A stretch of DNA of 64,000 nucleotides. Source: Kitagawia praeruptora (Eukaryota; Streptophyta; Magnoliopsida; Apiales; Apiaceae). Below, one piece after another: positions 9,761 to 23,810 of the stretch; positions within the stretch are counted from its first letter, which is position 1; the number at the start of each line of letters is the position of its first letter. A program made the translations under genes and the position numbers. Below the pieces are notes generated by a model, which saw only the letters and a program-made list of their open reading frames with translations, searched no databases and was not told where the DNA came from. The DNA lies in contig CM075346.1 in NCBI GenBank assembly GCA_037693485.1, positions 122,624,001 through 122,688,000 of the forward strand. Direction: 5' to 3'.

Positions 9761-10304
9761 TATAATGAGGTAGTATTTTTGAAAAAATGATTTTACAGAA
9801 GTGAAATGATAGTTGAATGGTAGTAAAATTGGAAAGAATGATTAAAATCTTATGTATTTCTGTAAATATCTCTAATAAGTTTTGGAAAAGAAGTAACTTT
9901 GAAAATTTCTTAAATTTACATATGTCAACAAGTGTTTCAAATAAATACCACTATATATCATAAATTATTGAGTCCTATTAGACCAAAAAAAAAAAATCAA
10001 ATTTATTGAGTCCATATGTATTTAATTCAAACTAAATATTCTCATATATAAAATTTGAGATAATAATAATAAATTGGTTTCTCATATTATATATCGTCAT
10101 AAATTTCTCATACTATACACGTATAGTTCAAAATTTTAACTATAAGGTATGTTATAACAATAATTTGAAATAATCTATTATTAAATTTAGATATTTTTTG
10201 GATTGGTCATCAACGGAGAAATTACTTGAAAAATGATCTTTCATCAAATTAATGGGAAAACAAAAAATAAATAAATAAAAGTTTCTTAAATTCACGATTC
10301 TACA
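9761..10304. other. AT-rich intergenic, nothing recognised
   Basis: Low-complexity AT-rich sequence with short A-runs. I see no gene, no element ends and no structured repeat. Confidence 0.6.
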
Positions 10305-11097
10305 TAATTTTTCAATTAGGATGAGTGCCCTAAATAACCACTTTTTATTACTTCATAACCAAAATACCCATTCTGGGCGAGTACCGCCTTAAATACCCAC
10401 GGGATACGCGACATAGGAGTATCCTGGGTCACGACTGCATAAGCAACACATGTGTTCAGATACGCCAACTGAAAAAACGTATGTGTTGAGATACGCCAAC
10501 TGAAGAAACGTATCTGGGGAAGATACGCATTCTGAATTAGCGTATCTTGATACGTAGTTACAAGATGCGTATCACATGTCTTCTCTCTGGAGATACATGG
10601 CGATTTCCGGCGAGACACTTCGTTTTTTCGTTTAGCAATTTATCGTAGTTTTTCAGTTATGTGTTATACATCATTAGAATCGCAATTTCATGCTATATAA
10701 TCCTATACCAATTTTATATATCTTCTATTGCCGGATTGTAAACCCCCAATTCGTTCGAAATTATCCGACGAACTCCATTTTTCCGGCTAACTCAAATTCA
10801 GTTCGTTCGGAGTTATCTCCAGGCATTTTCTGTTGACCTTATACACACCATTAGATTCGTCTTTCGACGATCTACAATCCTATATTATTTTTAAACAACA
10901 TCTATTGCCGGATTTTGCACACCCCAATCGGAGAGATTCGCCTGGAGAGAGAGGTCGACGGGGGAGACAGTGGAGCTACAGTACCTTCGGATACACCTCT
11001 TCCAATGGCGTATCCCGTGGATATTTTGGGCACTGTTCTGAAAAATGGATATTTTGGTTAATTTTTTTATTTTTTTTTTTGACAAACAATGCAATTT

Positions 11098-11653
11098 TTA
11101 TTCATACGATAAATCACTTAACAACACATTTTTGACCCCAATAGGAATAGAAATCCTATCGAAAACGCGATCTGGGAGTGAATATGACAAGCGAGCTAAC
11201 TCGTGTGCCGCCATATTAGCAGACCGTTTAACAAAAAACAGAGACACTGTGTTTAGACTACCTAACAAATCTCGACAACTGTGAATAACACTTCCGAGAG
11301 GTGATTGCAGCGGAGCTTTGCTTCGAATTGCTTGAACAACCGTCAAGCAATCTGTCTCCACCACCACCTTACTCCAGCCTTCATTCTTGATCCAACTTAA
11401 CGCCTCCTTCACGGCCATAGCCTCCGCCAAATCAGCTGAAATCCGCACCATACTGCACTTCGTTCTCGCTTGTATGACCTGCCCTGTACTGTCTCGAATA
11501 ACCAGACCCATGCCTGAGGCATTGTACTCTGCAAACATCGCTGCATCAACCGAGATCTTCATATAATCTGTCTGTGGTGCTGCCCAAAGTTCCTTCCCAT
11601 CTCCCTCAACAAAATAAGGGTATTGAGACTGTGGTTTTTGCTTCTGGGCTAAC
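11098..11653 (-). pseudogene. LINE ORF2, C-terminal RNase H part
   Basis: The end of ORF2, in frame with 24970-26140 once the LARD and one CTAAC duplication are discounted. From about 11562 it encodes an RNase H-like (RVT_3) domain with acidic residues in SVDAAMF, DLAEAMAVKEAL and VETDCLTVVQA and the final NMAAHELARLS block. This domain degrades the RNA strand during LINE replication and is found in a subset of plant L1s. The stop at 11098 is followed directly by a short tail and the T-rich poly(A) complement. Confidence 0.9.
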
Positions 11654-14600
11654 TATAACGCCTTAGAAATTTCGATTTTTTTAAAAATTATTTATTTATT
11701 ATAAATTATAAATTATATTATGTGAGTATTGTTGGAAAGTGGAATGTATGTGAATTTGTGCTTATGTGCTTATGTGATGATCTGGATAAGTTGTGAAGGC
11801 CCATGTATTTTTATTTGTATTTTTGATGATTTAAAAATGATTAAATCATGCATTATTAATCTTCTGGGATTTTTTATAAAATCATCGGAGTTGTTAAAAA
11901 AATCACGAAATTTCTATGCTATCATCTTCGTGATATTATTTAGCTTTAAAAATTATCGGGAGAATTATTTTTGGTGTTTCAGTACTTTAAATTGATTTTA
12001 CGAGTTACATTGCATTTAAAGCATCAAAACTTGTAGAAATTTTATTTAATTCGTTATCGACCCTAAAAATATTTTAAAAATATGGGGGGATAGCTAATTT
12101 CAATCTTTACGTTTTAAAAATAATATTGAGATTTTTATCCAATTTATTTGTTTATTTTGCAATTTGCAAAAGATGAGCTAAATTGTTTTAATGTAAAATT
12201 TGAAATTGTAATTACTAAACTACTTTTTATCCCCAAAATCCAGTTCCCCCATTTCATTATTTCTCACCTCTGTTCTTGTAGTCTCGGGAAGCTTCTCTCT
12301 CTCAATCCCTCGTTGTCTATCTCTTAATCTCTCTCAAAAATCACTCTTTCTCTTCCCTCATATATGCGTGTGTTTATGTATATGTTGACTGGGTATGTAT
12401 GCAGTCTGATGTGCGTGTATATGTGAAGAACTGGTGTCCGTGTTTGTAGGAATGTTGTCGAGAGTGTATATCTTGGTTTTACTTTAGTTCCATTGAAGTA
12501 TCTCTACGAAATTTCTATTGTTTCTTTGTATCAGTTTGATTCGAGCTTGTCAATTACGATTATGGTGTTGTGGGCTTGTGTGTGTTTGTTTATTCATAGA
12601 TATTAGTTGGGTATATGTTGTTGGTGTTAAGTAGAGGAAGGAGGTTTAGAGAGGCTGTATAAGGGGTATAAGTCAGGTCTGTGTGTTGTGTGTATTCAGG
12701 TGTATACATGCTATGGTGAATAAGAGAGATAAGTGAGGTTGGGTATGGGAGGAGAAGTTGAAATGGTCAGCAAGCAGGAGGTAAAAGTCTCAGTTAAAAC
12801 CAAGAACTCTGTTTCATCTTCGTGAGTAATTGGGTGTATGTATGTTCCTGTTGAGTCGATTGTAAGCTGATGATTACAACTGAGCTGTTGTTTGGGCAAG
12901 TCTGTGTGGTGTGTGTGTGTATAACGACAGGTCTGTGTGTGTGCCTGAATTTGTTTTGTGGTTAGTGTGGTTCGAAGTTGGAGATTTAGTTATGGGGATG
13001 GTTATAAGTTATGGTGTGTGCAGGATGGTGCAGGGGTATATGTGTATGTTTTGTACGGGTTGAGCAATGAAGGAGATGAGAAGAGGGGTTGTTCATATAT
13101 ATATGTATCCGCAGGTGTGGGGTTTTGGTTGTGAGTGTTAAAAACAGAAGGATTGCGGGAGAGAACAGTGTGGATGGGGATGGTTTCGTATGGGTGTTGG
13201 TGAGGGTAAAGCAAGAAGAACCGAGAAGAGAAAGTGGGTGTACGCTAGTGATATGTGTGGTGTGATGAATCGTTTGAGTAGTGAGAAGATGAGTAGAAAG
13301 ATGGTGATGTTTAGGAGAGTGCAGCAGGTGCTTGTGGTGGGAATTAAGGCAGCTTGGAAAGAGGGAGACAAGAAGGTCAGAGACAGGGGAGGTATAAGAG
13401 GGCATCGTACTTGTAGGTACAGGGTGTGTGGCCATGGTGATGTTTAAGATCGAAGGAGGCAGTTGTGTTGATGAGGTTGCCGCAGGTTTGGGTGTTAAAC
13501 TGTGAAGCCAAGAAAGAGTGTATGTGGTATTTATGGTGTGAAATGAGGGTGTGTGGGAGTCTAATAAATTGAGTATGTAGAATACCTTAAGTAAATATGG
13601 AGTGAAGAAATTCGTAACTTATTGGTCATTACTGATTTATTCAGGTAATGTGGGTAAGGCATAGGGCATATTTACAGAGAAAATATTTCTAGAATTCCAT
13701 TAAAACTATACATGCTCTACGATGTTGATTAGTAAATAATGTACATGTATGTAGAAGCCAGATAGTTATTTCCAAATCATAATCTGTTATTAGTTGATAT
13801 GATTCGAGGAATAAAAGTGGTCGTTCGCATAAGCTACTTGATTTATATGTACTAAGAGTTGCAGGTTGACTCTCGGATAATTTGTGTTACACTTTGAGTT
13901 ATATTTGAATAGTGAATTATAAATTAGGCGTATAACTTGAAGTGGATATTAGATTATGCAGTTGCTTGATTGTTTGTTTATGTCGGCTGATTCCGACGGG
14001 TAGTGTAATAATTCAAGGAGGTGCTGTCCAAATTCTGTTAGAATTATTTTGAAATTCTGATAGTAAATTGGTAAGAACTATATGTGAGTTGGTATGATAT
14101 ACATATTAAGTGCTTATGTGATAAATACATGTTATGTGCTATATGTGTTGTATGTGTAAAGCGCAATAGGAAACGTATGGATAGATTAGAATAATTAGTA
14201 TGGTTTTGGTTGGTTTGTACTGAAGTAGTACTTTACTTGGTATAGGTACGAGTAGGAGGTCAGCCTAGAGCAGTGCGTGTCGATGGATCTCGCGGAAGGA
14301 GATAATTGTAGGGGTGGACGAGTGTGGTTGTATAGAGGCTGACCAATGTTAATCGAAAGACGGATATATGATCGAGTAGAGGCCAACGTGAAGAGAAATA
14401 GAGATTGATGTGAAGATGAGTCACAGATCGATGTTGTAGGAACGAGAACTTCGTGTATCGAGGCAAGTGTTATCGCTCCTCACTTATTGTTCAAGTGATG
14501 CAATTATGTTTTATTTATATATCAAATGCGTCGGTCAAATTATGTTTACAAAGTGTCGTCCTTCTCAAATAACGTGCAAATGTTTGTATTTCTACCTATA

Positions 14601-15081
14601 GCTCAAGTGCAAATTTTTAAACGATCTTACAAATACCCTTTTCATCAATAATATTTTAATATGTAGCATGTTATTGGATTCCTCAGGAGAGTACTGTTTA
14701 TTTTATTTTATGTTATTTTATTCTTCAAAAATGGTTAAGGGACGTTCTAAAACAGAAGAAATCCAAGATTTTAAATTCTTAATAAAACCTTTTAGCATAA
14801 TTGCTGATCTTAGCATATTTTACCCGATAGACCCTCTTTAAGGGATGTTTTCTTTAAATTAATTTACAATTAATTATCATGGACTTATCTTACAAAAGTT
14901 CATTTTGAACCACTTAACTTACCCAATTTAGTCCAAACTTTTCTAGATGTTGGAGAAATTTATTAAATGATTAGCACTTGACTATATCCTTGTTTTGTCA
15001 TATATTCTCAGTTCTTGTTAATCATGTTGCTAGTAAATTCTTCTATCGATTCATTTAATGATGTTATGACCCCAATTATTC

Positions 15082-15218
15082 GTATCGAACTTGTCGATAC
15101 TTTTTGTAATTGTTGTTTATTCAATTGTCACCTATTTATTGTATCGAACTTGTTGATACCCTTTTGAGGTTATTATTCTTTAATTATTACCCAATTATCG
15201 TGTCGAACTTGTCGACAC
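15082..15218 (+). repeat. three 59-bp-spaced hairpins in LARD 5' LTR
   Basis: Imperfect palindromes GTATCGA-ACTTG-TCGATAC (15082-15100), GTATCGA-ACTTG-TTGATAC (15141-15159) and GTGTCGA-ACTTG-TCGACAC (15200-15218) start exactly 59 bases apart. All have a 7-bp stem and a 5-base loop. The third shows a compensatory pair change, and the second a G-U compatible change. The intervening sequence is only weakly similar. Confidence 0.9.
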
Positions 15219-15349
15219 ATGTTGATCCTGAATTCTTCATTAATTCTTGGATTATTAGTTGTTGTCCTGGAACGTGAGTTTTCCAGTTGTTTGATGCGGT
15301 AAGGTTGTCGATTGTTCCGACACCTAGTGCGTTCGATATAGAATTGGAA

Positions 15350-15481
15350 TATTTTTGACCGTAAGGTCGGACCATATTGTGGTCGTGATAAAAAAATGTT
15401 TTGACCGAAAGGTCGGACCCTATTGTGGTCGTGATAAAAATATTTTTGGACCGTAAGGTCGGACCAGATTCGTGGTCGGAA
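15350..15481 (+). repeat. about 47-bp tandem repeat (x2.8) in LARD 5' LTR
   Basis: Three tandem units near 15350, 15397 and 15444 each read GACCGWAAGGTCGGACC, then ATTGTGGTCG and a T/A-rich spacer. Each unit holds a GACC-GGTC stem-loop. Confidence 0.85.
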
Positions 15482-16244
15482 GTTAATAAGGCCAATGTGT
15501 GCCGTGGATCCATTATAGGACATTGCTGTGTGCGTTTGTCCGGGGTTAGTGGTGACTGATCAGCAGCCTAACCTTGATGATGTTTTCTTAAAAATAAATA
15601 AAAAAAATTCCAATTCTAATCTATACCCTGAGATTGAGATGTTTGATTCTTGACTCCTTGAAAGTCTGTTTTAAGAATATCTTGATATCAGAATTCTTGT
15701 CAGTTCTATTTCTTGTTGCACCTTATGAATGGTGAGTTATTGGCCCGCGTGGCAATTGAAAGGTTGATATAACTGATTCCTTCATAAAATGAGATGAAAC
15801 TCTATTGTTGTCAAAAATTGTCGTCGTTATTGAAATTGTTATCACTATTTACACTTGCTGAGCATTGTTGGCTCACTCTTGCTTCTGTTTATTTCTCCAG
15901 TTGTTAGAGGTGATCAGAGAACCTAGTGGTCAGTTGGTATAACTTTATAGACAGCGAGGGGAGACGTTCGAGTGATGGACTTTTCAAAGAATGGATTGGG
16001 AATTGTTAAGGTTGGATATTGAGTTAGACAGTGAATTTGTAAATTCATATAATTGTATAATATTCTTTTATTCTGAGGTTGAGTTGTATTAATGATATTC
16101 GATAGTTGTTTCATACCATAACCTGTATGCGATCTTGGTTGAGGGGTTTCATTATTAAATGCCGTTTATATTCAGAGTTGTATAATATTGTTTATGGTTA
16201 GTAGGCCCCATATCTGTACCCCGGATTTTGGGACCGTTACAAGT

Positions 16245-16257
16245 TGGTATCAGAGCA
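16245..16257 (+). other. LARD primer binding site
   Basis: TGGTATCAGAGCA, three bases after the 5' LTR. It is complementary to the 3' end of initiator Met-tRNA, the primer of many plant Gypsy and Copia elements. Confidence 0.9.
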
Positions 16258-19200
16258 ACAGGTTATGGTCACTGAAACAGATTAAGAGGGTTAGGTGTAC
16301 GTGTATAGGATAGATGTCGGGTAGAACGATTTAGGACAAGGATCGCCTTAGGGTACTTCGGCAAGCATTGCGACGTTAATCGGTCTTTCGGCATATCGCG
16401 CGAGTAAAAGTTTGAATCGTTTAAGGGTTTGGCTAGGAGCAAAACAGCGAACCCGAAGCAGCATAAGCTAAGTGGGCAGCTGGAGCTATCAGTCCGAGGG
16501 ACGTTATCTCGAGATTTTTTCGTAGAATCTAGAATTTTCTACGATATTAGTTTCGATGTGAACGTTTCGGAGATGGTACGAAAATGTTAAGAATGCGAAG
16601 TGGGAAGCGACTACTAGCAAGAATTGGAAATTGAGCGAAGATGTGTACCCTTAATCGTTGATTTCGTTCAGTTTATTGTCCAGAGAAATTTCCTATCCTT
16701 TCTTTGAGTTGTCATAAATAAATTCCCGGTTGGTATCATTGCTGAGGCATTCGTTGCACAGTGACGGTCCAAAATCGAGAATGAATTGAGATCTTCTTAT
16801 TTATTCAACTCATTATTGTCAGGTCGGTTTTGGCAGCTAAGCATATTGGTGCTTAGTCGACAAGAGTGAGATTATGAATAATTAGGAATTTCTTGAATGT
16901 TTGCTTGATCAATCATTGAAGCATCTATTGAAAAGTCTTTTATACCTTAATCGATGATGAGTTTCGTATTCAGATTTAGTTGACTTCAATCTCATTCTTT
17001 CAAAAATATTTGAATTTTTCAGAGAGTACAAGACTCAATTTTGCATGAAGATTTTTGAAACTCTTGAATCCTTTCCATTATCATGAATACTTGATTTTCT
17101 CTATTCTAGCTGAGATGAACAACCTATTCAGATAGGGAATTCGGGGACATTTTATCTTTGTGATAGAAGTCCAGTGGGACGCCACTGATTGTGTTTGTCA
17201 CGAAAGTACTAAGGACTGGCCATCCTTATGTACTATGGTGGTTAACCAAGTGACAAATGCAACCTGAAGATAGTTCAAAGATCATATTGATCTCTCGGTT
17301 GAACTCATTTATAAAAGTTTTATCAAACAAACTCAGTGTATATGCATGCTTGATGTCCATACATTTTATTGACTTCCTTTGTCGAAAATTCGATGATTTC
17401 AAAATTCCTAATGTTGAAGAAATGCGAAGATGGGCGTGACGACGTCTTAAATAATAGAACTATAACTGCATGAACGAAGAATTGGTTATACAAGTTTAAG
17501 AATTTGGTGATTAAGACAGATAAGTCATGTCAAATTGGAAAAAGTACTGGTTCGAGAAATCATGGACAAGATTTGAGACTAATGAGAATTGAATAAAGGA
17601 AAAGAACAGTAAATAAGAGCATATGATTACAGATATTGTTAAAGGGCGAAAAGAGAATGAGCATGGAGATGTTTGGGGTAAGATATTCGGTGTTGAAGGA
17701 GGATTGTTTTAAACATCTATTGAATGGTGGAGGTAGTAAATGGAATATCATAAGATTGTGAATGTTTGGAACCTATCGTTGGACATAAGATTTTAGAATA
17801 AATGAAGGACGACTTGAGTAAAGCAGAATGAAGCAAAACAAAATGGTTTGTAAGAATGATCAAGGCGAATCAGGACTGAATGAGGAGTAAGGTGAATATG
17901 TGGAATAAATAACTTATGCAAGCCAGTGTAGAAAGTCAGGATTACCAAGGATGGTGGAAAGTTGACCAAGATGGAATAAAATGTCAATAAGGAGGAAGAC
18001 AGAGAAACCAGAAAGTTTCCAGAAGTGACTAAATAGAAGACATATAAAATTTAGTTAAGGGAAGAATGTGGAATCCCGAAGAATTGGAGTTAGAAGAGTA
18101 AGGGCACCGTAGATGCCTATATAATGAGAATTAGGAGAGATTAGCGAGACCCCATGATCAGAAAATAAGATTTTGGGAGAATAATCCCTAGAAATTTTAT
18201 TAAGATAAATGTGGAAGGTTGTGGCTATAACCAGAAAGATAGTGTGGTAACAAGTAGCAGAGTCGTAAGTTAAAGCTATGTGTTATAAGCTTGGAGAGAT
18301 GGGAATTTTACAAGAAATGGTATTATATCAAGTTTGATGCAATTTATGATGAGAGCGACAGGACTGCTTCCATAATTAATAAGAATCTAGAAATTTAATA
18401 TGATTATGAAGGAAGTTAGCAAGAAGTGGATTGTGCTGACTATAAAAAGGAGTTAAGAATGACTCAGGATTGGATTTATTTCCTAACAACAAAATACTAG
18501 CAAATTGTGGGAACGAGTAAATGAGACCTTGATTTTCAAGAAGGGTAAAAGCGGAGTTTTGAGGCTGAAGGCAGGCATAGAAGTCTTAACGATTAAGCTG
18601 ATTAAGGAATTGTTATATTAAAGGTGTGAAGTTATTTTGCCTAAGAAGGAGATATCGGAGAGGAAACGGTTTGACGAAGCATAAGATTTTAAACAACCTT
18701 CGAATGAAGTATTTAATTACATTCATAAATGACATTTCAATATGCTCGGGGACTTGTGAAGCGTGTGCAAATCAATCGAGAATGACCATGAAAAGGTTCC
18801 AAGAAAAAGGAAGAAATTTTTTTGCACAAGAATTCTAATGTGAATATTGGATATTATGATTCTGTGATAAAGTGAGTGGTGTTAAATATTGAAGTTGTAA
18901 TGTATAGAGTCAAATTTGAGGACTCGTCAAGTATACAAAGTTGCGAATCGGAAGTCAAAGTCAGAGGGTGTTGGATAGTGAAGTTATAAACAAGTTGTTT
19001 CCGCCATGATGATTGTGGAAAGTTATGTCAAAGGTGAAGTTACTATTTTTCAAAATTTTAAAGGTCAAGGATTAAATGTTTTTAAAGAAATTTTGTTTCA
19101 AAGCTTTTTGTTTAAAACTTTATTATTTTAAATGTTTTTCTTTTAAAATGATTCTTATAAAATATATTTTCAAAAGGAATTTCAGTAACTAAAAATAATC

Positions 19201-20370
19201 CTTGATTTGTTTTAAACCAACAAAATGTTCGAGATTTTCTTTCAAATGTTTTAACAACCAATGTTTGGAGGAGATGAAAAATGGAATTGTGAACCGAATT
19301 GTGGTTGACGTGTAGCGAAAATTGATCGTGTTGTTCGGTATCAAAGATACGATTGGAAATAGATGATATGAGATTAAATTTTTAAATCGGTTACTCAGTA
19401 AAACAATGAGATGAAGGATGGATAGAAGTTTCCGATTATTCCCTTCTCAAGTAACATTGCACGTGAAAGAAGAGTAAGAATGATTGAGAATTTCTTGATA
19501 TCCTTTTTCTCACAATTTTATCTGAGGAAGGTTCGTTTTAGGAGATGTAAATAAATAGTGATGCATGATGAGTGGAAGATTCATGTGACAAAAGCGGGAG
19601 CTTATTGGGAATTATTAAAGAATTGTTTCATGATTGGTATCGAGTGAAGCTGTGACCTCGGGAGAATTGATATTACAGATTGATCTTATTTTAACTTTGT
19701 TCTTGTATTGAGTGGAGTTACAGTAAAGGTGATGGGTGTATTAGTTCCCAAGAACTGCGGATAATCGAGGCTATATTTCAAAAGATTTAGCAAACCAGAA
19801 TATTTTGGTAAGAGTGAGAATCGAATTAACAGTTGAAATATGTTGGACGTGTACCCTAAGACGTGTGTTTTTAGTCGTAGTTTTCGATTGCAAGGACGCG
19901 ACTGAGAATAGGCAATATGATGCTAAGTTTCCAGATTAAGTACTAGGTGGAATAATGGGATTAAAGTCAGATTCCCTTTTCGATCGACATAGTCCGTGGA
20001 AGTGGAGTGGAAGCGATCAGAGGATTTCTTGAGATTCTTTTCTCGAAGTTTTATCTGAAATCGTGTGGTTATAAGTAAAGCGTGGGAATGATACCAAGCG
20101 CAAGGTATAGATCATTATGTGAAAAGTTATATTGATTGTCGAGGAAAGATATTTGTTCCCGTGAGTTAAGCGTCTAGAGTTAAAAAGACTCGGAAGTCAA
20201 AGTTTAAAGTTATTTCGGAATTGTAAATCTCGCAGAATGAGCTTATTAATGAATGAGTTAGTATGATGGAATCCTTGAGTTGAAGAGGCAACCTGGGAAG
20301 TAAAAGTAAGATGTTTGAGAAAGTTGTTATTGGTGTCCTTAGCGTTGATTCTGAGGACAGAATCCTATTA
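16258..20370 (+). other. LARD internal region, non-coding
   Basis: 4.1 kb without any frame longer than about 70 codons and without recognisable gag, protease, RT or integrase motifs. It is mildly AT-rich and unstructured to the eye. It presumably carries packaging and priming signals only. Confidence 0.8.
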
Positions 20371-20382
20371 AGGGGGGAAGGA
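20371..20382 (+). other. LARD polypurine tract
   Basis: AGGGGGGAAGGA immediately before the 3' LTR. It is the plus-strand primer site. Confidence 0.85.
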
Positions 20383-23300
20383 TATAACGCCTTAGAAATT
20401 TTGATTTTTTTAAAAATTATTTATTTATTATAAATTATAAATTATATTATGTGAGTATTGTTGGAAAGTGGAATGTATATGAATTTGTGCTTATGTGCTT
20501 ATGTGATGATCTGGATAAGTTGTGAAGGCCCATGTATTTTTATTTGTATTTTTGAGGATTTAAAAATGATTAAATCATGCATTATTAATCTTCTGGGATT
20601 TTTTATAAAATCATCGGAGTTGTTAAAAAAATCACGAAATTTCTATGTTATCATCTTCGTGATATTATTTAGCTTTAAAAATTATCGGGAGAATTATTTT
20701 TGGTGTTTCAGTACTTTAAATTGATTTTACGAGTTACATTGCATTTAAAGCATCAAAACTTGTAGAAATTTTATTTAATTCGTTATCGACCCTAAAAATA
20801 TTTTAAAAATATGGGGGGATAGCTAATTTCAATCTTTACGTTTTAAAAATAATATTGAGGTTTTTATCCAATTTATTTGTTTATTTTGCAATTTGCAAAA
20901 GATGAGCTAAATTGTTTTAATGTAAAATTTGAAATTGTAATTACTAAACTACTTTTTATCCCCAAAATCCAGTTCCCCCATTTCATTATTTCTCACCTCT
21001 GTTCTTGTAGTCTCGGGAAGCTTCTCTCTCTCAATCCCTCGTTGTCTATCTCTTAATCTCTCTCAAAAATCACTCTTTCTCTTCCCTCATATATGCGTGT
21101 GTTTATGTATATGTTGACTGGGTATGTATGCAGTCTGATGTGCGTGTATATGTGAAGAACTGGTGTCCGTGTTTGTATGAATGTTGTCGAGAGTGTATAT
21201 CTTGGTTTTACTTTAGTTCCATTGAAGTATCTCTACGAAATTTCTATTGTTTCTTTGTATCAGTTTGATTCGAGCTTGTCAATTACGATTATGGTGTTAT
21301 GGGCTTGTGTGTGTTTGTTTATTCATAGATATTAGTTGGGTATATGTTGTTGGTGTTAAGTAGAGGAAGGAGGTTTAGAGAGGCTGTATAAGGGGTATAA
21401 GTCAGGTCTGTGTGTTGTGTGTATTCAGGTGTATACATGCTATGGTGAATAAGAGAGATAAGTGAGGTTGGGTATGGGAGGAGAAGTTGAAATGGTCAGC
21501 AAGCAGGAGGTAAAAGTCTCAGTTAAAACCAAGAACTCTATTTCATCTTCGTGAGTAATTGGGTGTATGTATGTTCCTGTTGAGTCGATTGTAAGCTGAT
21601 GATTACAACTGAGCTGTTGTTTGGGCAAGTCTGTGTGGTGTGTGTGTGTATAACGACAGGTCTGTGTGTGTGCCTGAATTTGTTTTGTGGTTAGTGTGGT
21701 TCGAAGTTGGAGATTTAGTTATGGGGATGGTTATAAGTTATGGTGTGTGCAGGATGGTGCAGGGGTATATGTGTATGTTTTGTACGGGTTGAGCAATGAA
21801 GGAGATGAGAAGAGGGGTTGTTCATATATGTATGTATCCGCAGGTGTGGGGTTTTGGTTGTGAGTGTTAAAAACAGAAGGATTGCGGGAGAGAACAGTGT
21901 GGATGGGGATGGTTTCGTATGGGTGTTGGTGAGGGTAAAGCAAGAAGAACCGAGAAGAGAAAGTGGGTGTACGCTAGTGATATGTGTGGTGTGATGAATC
22001 GTTTGAGTAGTGAGAAGATGAGTAGAAAGATGGTGATGTTTAGGAGAGTGCAGCAGGTGCTTGTGGTGGGAATTAAGGCAGCTTGGAAAGAGGGAGACAA
22101 GAAGGTCAGAGACAGGGGAGGTATAAGAGGGCATCGTACTTGTAGGTACAAGGTGTGTGGCCATGGTGATGTTTAAGATCGAAGGAGGCAGTTGTGTTGA
22201 TGAGGTTGCCGCAGGTTTGGGTGTTAAACTGTGAAGCCAAGAAAGAGTGTATGTGGTATTTAAGGTGTGAAATGAGGGTGTGTGGGAGTCTAATAAATTG
22301 AGTATGTAGAATACCTTAAGTAAATATGTAGTGAAGAAATTCGTAACTTATTGGTCATTACTGATTTATTCAGGTAATGTGGGTAAGGCATAGGGCATAT
22401 TTACAGAGAAAATATTTCTAGAATTCCATTAAAACTATACATGCTCTACGATGTTGATTAGTAAATAATGTACATGTATGTAGAAGCCAGATAGTTATTT
22501 CCAAATCATAATCTGTTATTAGTTGATATGATTCGAGGAATAAAAGTGGTCGTTCGCATAGGCTACTTGATTTATATGTACTAAGAGTTGCAGGTTGACT
22601 CTCGGATAATTTGTGTTACACTTTGAGTTATATTTGAATAGTGAATTATAAATTAGGCGTATAACTTGAAGTGGATATTAGATTATGCAGTTGCTTGATT
22701 GTTTGTTTATGTCGGCTGATTCCGACGGGTAGTGTAATAATTCAAGGAGGTGCTGTCCAAATTCTGTTAGAATTATTTTGAAATTCTGATAGTAAATTGG
22801 TAAGAACTATATGTGAGTTGGTATGATATACATATTAAGTGCTTATGTGATAAATACATGTTATGTGCTATATGTGTTGTATGTGTAAAGCGCAATAGGA
22901 AACGTATGGATAGATTAGAATAATTAGTATGGTTTTGGTTGGTTTGTACTGAAGTAGTACTTTACTTGGTATAGGTACGAGTAGGAGGTCAGCCTAGAGC
23001 AGTGCGTGTCGATGGATCTCGCGGAAGGAGATAATTGTAGGGGTGGACGAGTGTGGTTGTATAGAGGCTGACCAATGTTAATCGAAAGACGGATATATGA
23101 TCGAGTAGAGGCCAACGTAAAGAGAAATAGAGATTGATGTGAAGATGAGTCACAGATCGATGTTGTAGGATCGAGAACTTCGTGTATCGAGGCAAGTGTT
23201 ATCGCTCCTCACTTATTGTTCAAGTGATGCAATTATGTTTTATTTATATATCAAATGCGTCGGTCAAATTATGTTTACAAAGTGTCGTCCTTCTCAAATA

Positions 23301-23810
23301 ACGTGCAAATGTTTGTATTTCTACCTATAGCTCAAGTGAAAATTTTTAAACGATCTTACAAATACCCTTTTCATCAATAATATTTTAAAATGTAGCATGT
23401 TATTGGATTCCTCAGGAGAGTACTGTTTATTTTATTTTATGTTATTTTATTCTTCAAAAATGGTTAAGGGACGTTCTAAAACAGAAGAAATCCAAGATTT
23501 TAAATTCTTAATAAAACCTTTTAGCATAATTGCTGATCTTAGCATATTTTACCCGATAGACCCTCTTTAAGGGATGTTTTCTTTAAATTAATTTACAATT
23601 AATTATCATGGACTTATCTTACAAAAGTTCATTTTGAACCACTTAACTTACCCAATTTAGTCCAAACTTTTCTAGATGTTGGAGAAATTTATTAAATGAT
23701 TAGCACTTGACTATATCCTTGTTTTGTCATATATTCTCAGTTCTTGTTAATCATGTTGCTAGTAAATTCTTCTATCGATTCATTTAATGATGTTATGACC
23801 CTAATTATTC

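Larger units (their letters stand above)
11654..16241 (+). repeat. LARD 5' LTR (4588 bp)
   Basis: Starts TATAACGCCTTAG and ends GGACCGTTACA. It contains a strongly G/T-skewed tract (about 12380-13560) and two hairpin-bearing repeat arrays (15082-15218 and 15350-15481). The open frames on its minus strand (for example 12986-13435) are composition artefacts of the GT-rich tract. Confidence 0.95.

Noticed and set aside
10316..10618. 100-codon minus-strand frame in the Mutator-like element
   Set aside because: Translates the GATACGC repeat region and the terminal repeat; no domain.
12986..13435. 149-codon minus-strand frame, duplicated at 21715-22164
   Set aside because: It lies in the GT-rich part of the LARD LTR. 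The product is Thr/Ser/His/Pro-rich low complexity, and overlapping frames are equally open. It is a composition artefact copied with the LTR.
15082..15481. CRISPR-like look of regularly spaced palindromic repeats
   Set aside because: Only three units, in a plant retrotransposon LTR, with non-spacer-like intervals and no cas genes.
15187..15523. 108-116-codon minus-strand frames over the LARD hairpin arrays (also 23902-24252)
   Set aside because: Two overlapping frames across tandem repeats, no homology, pure LTR sequence.
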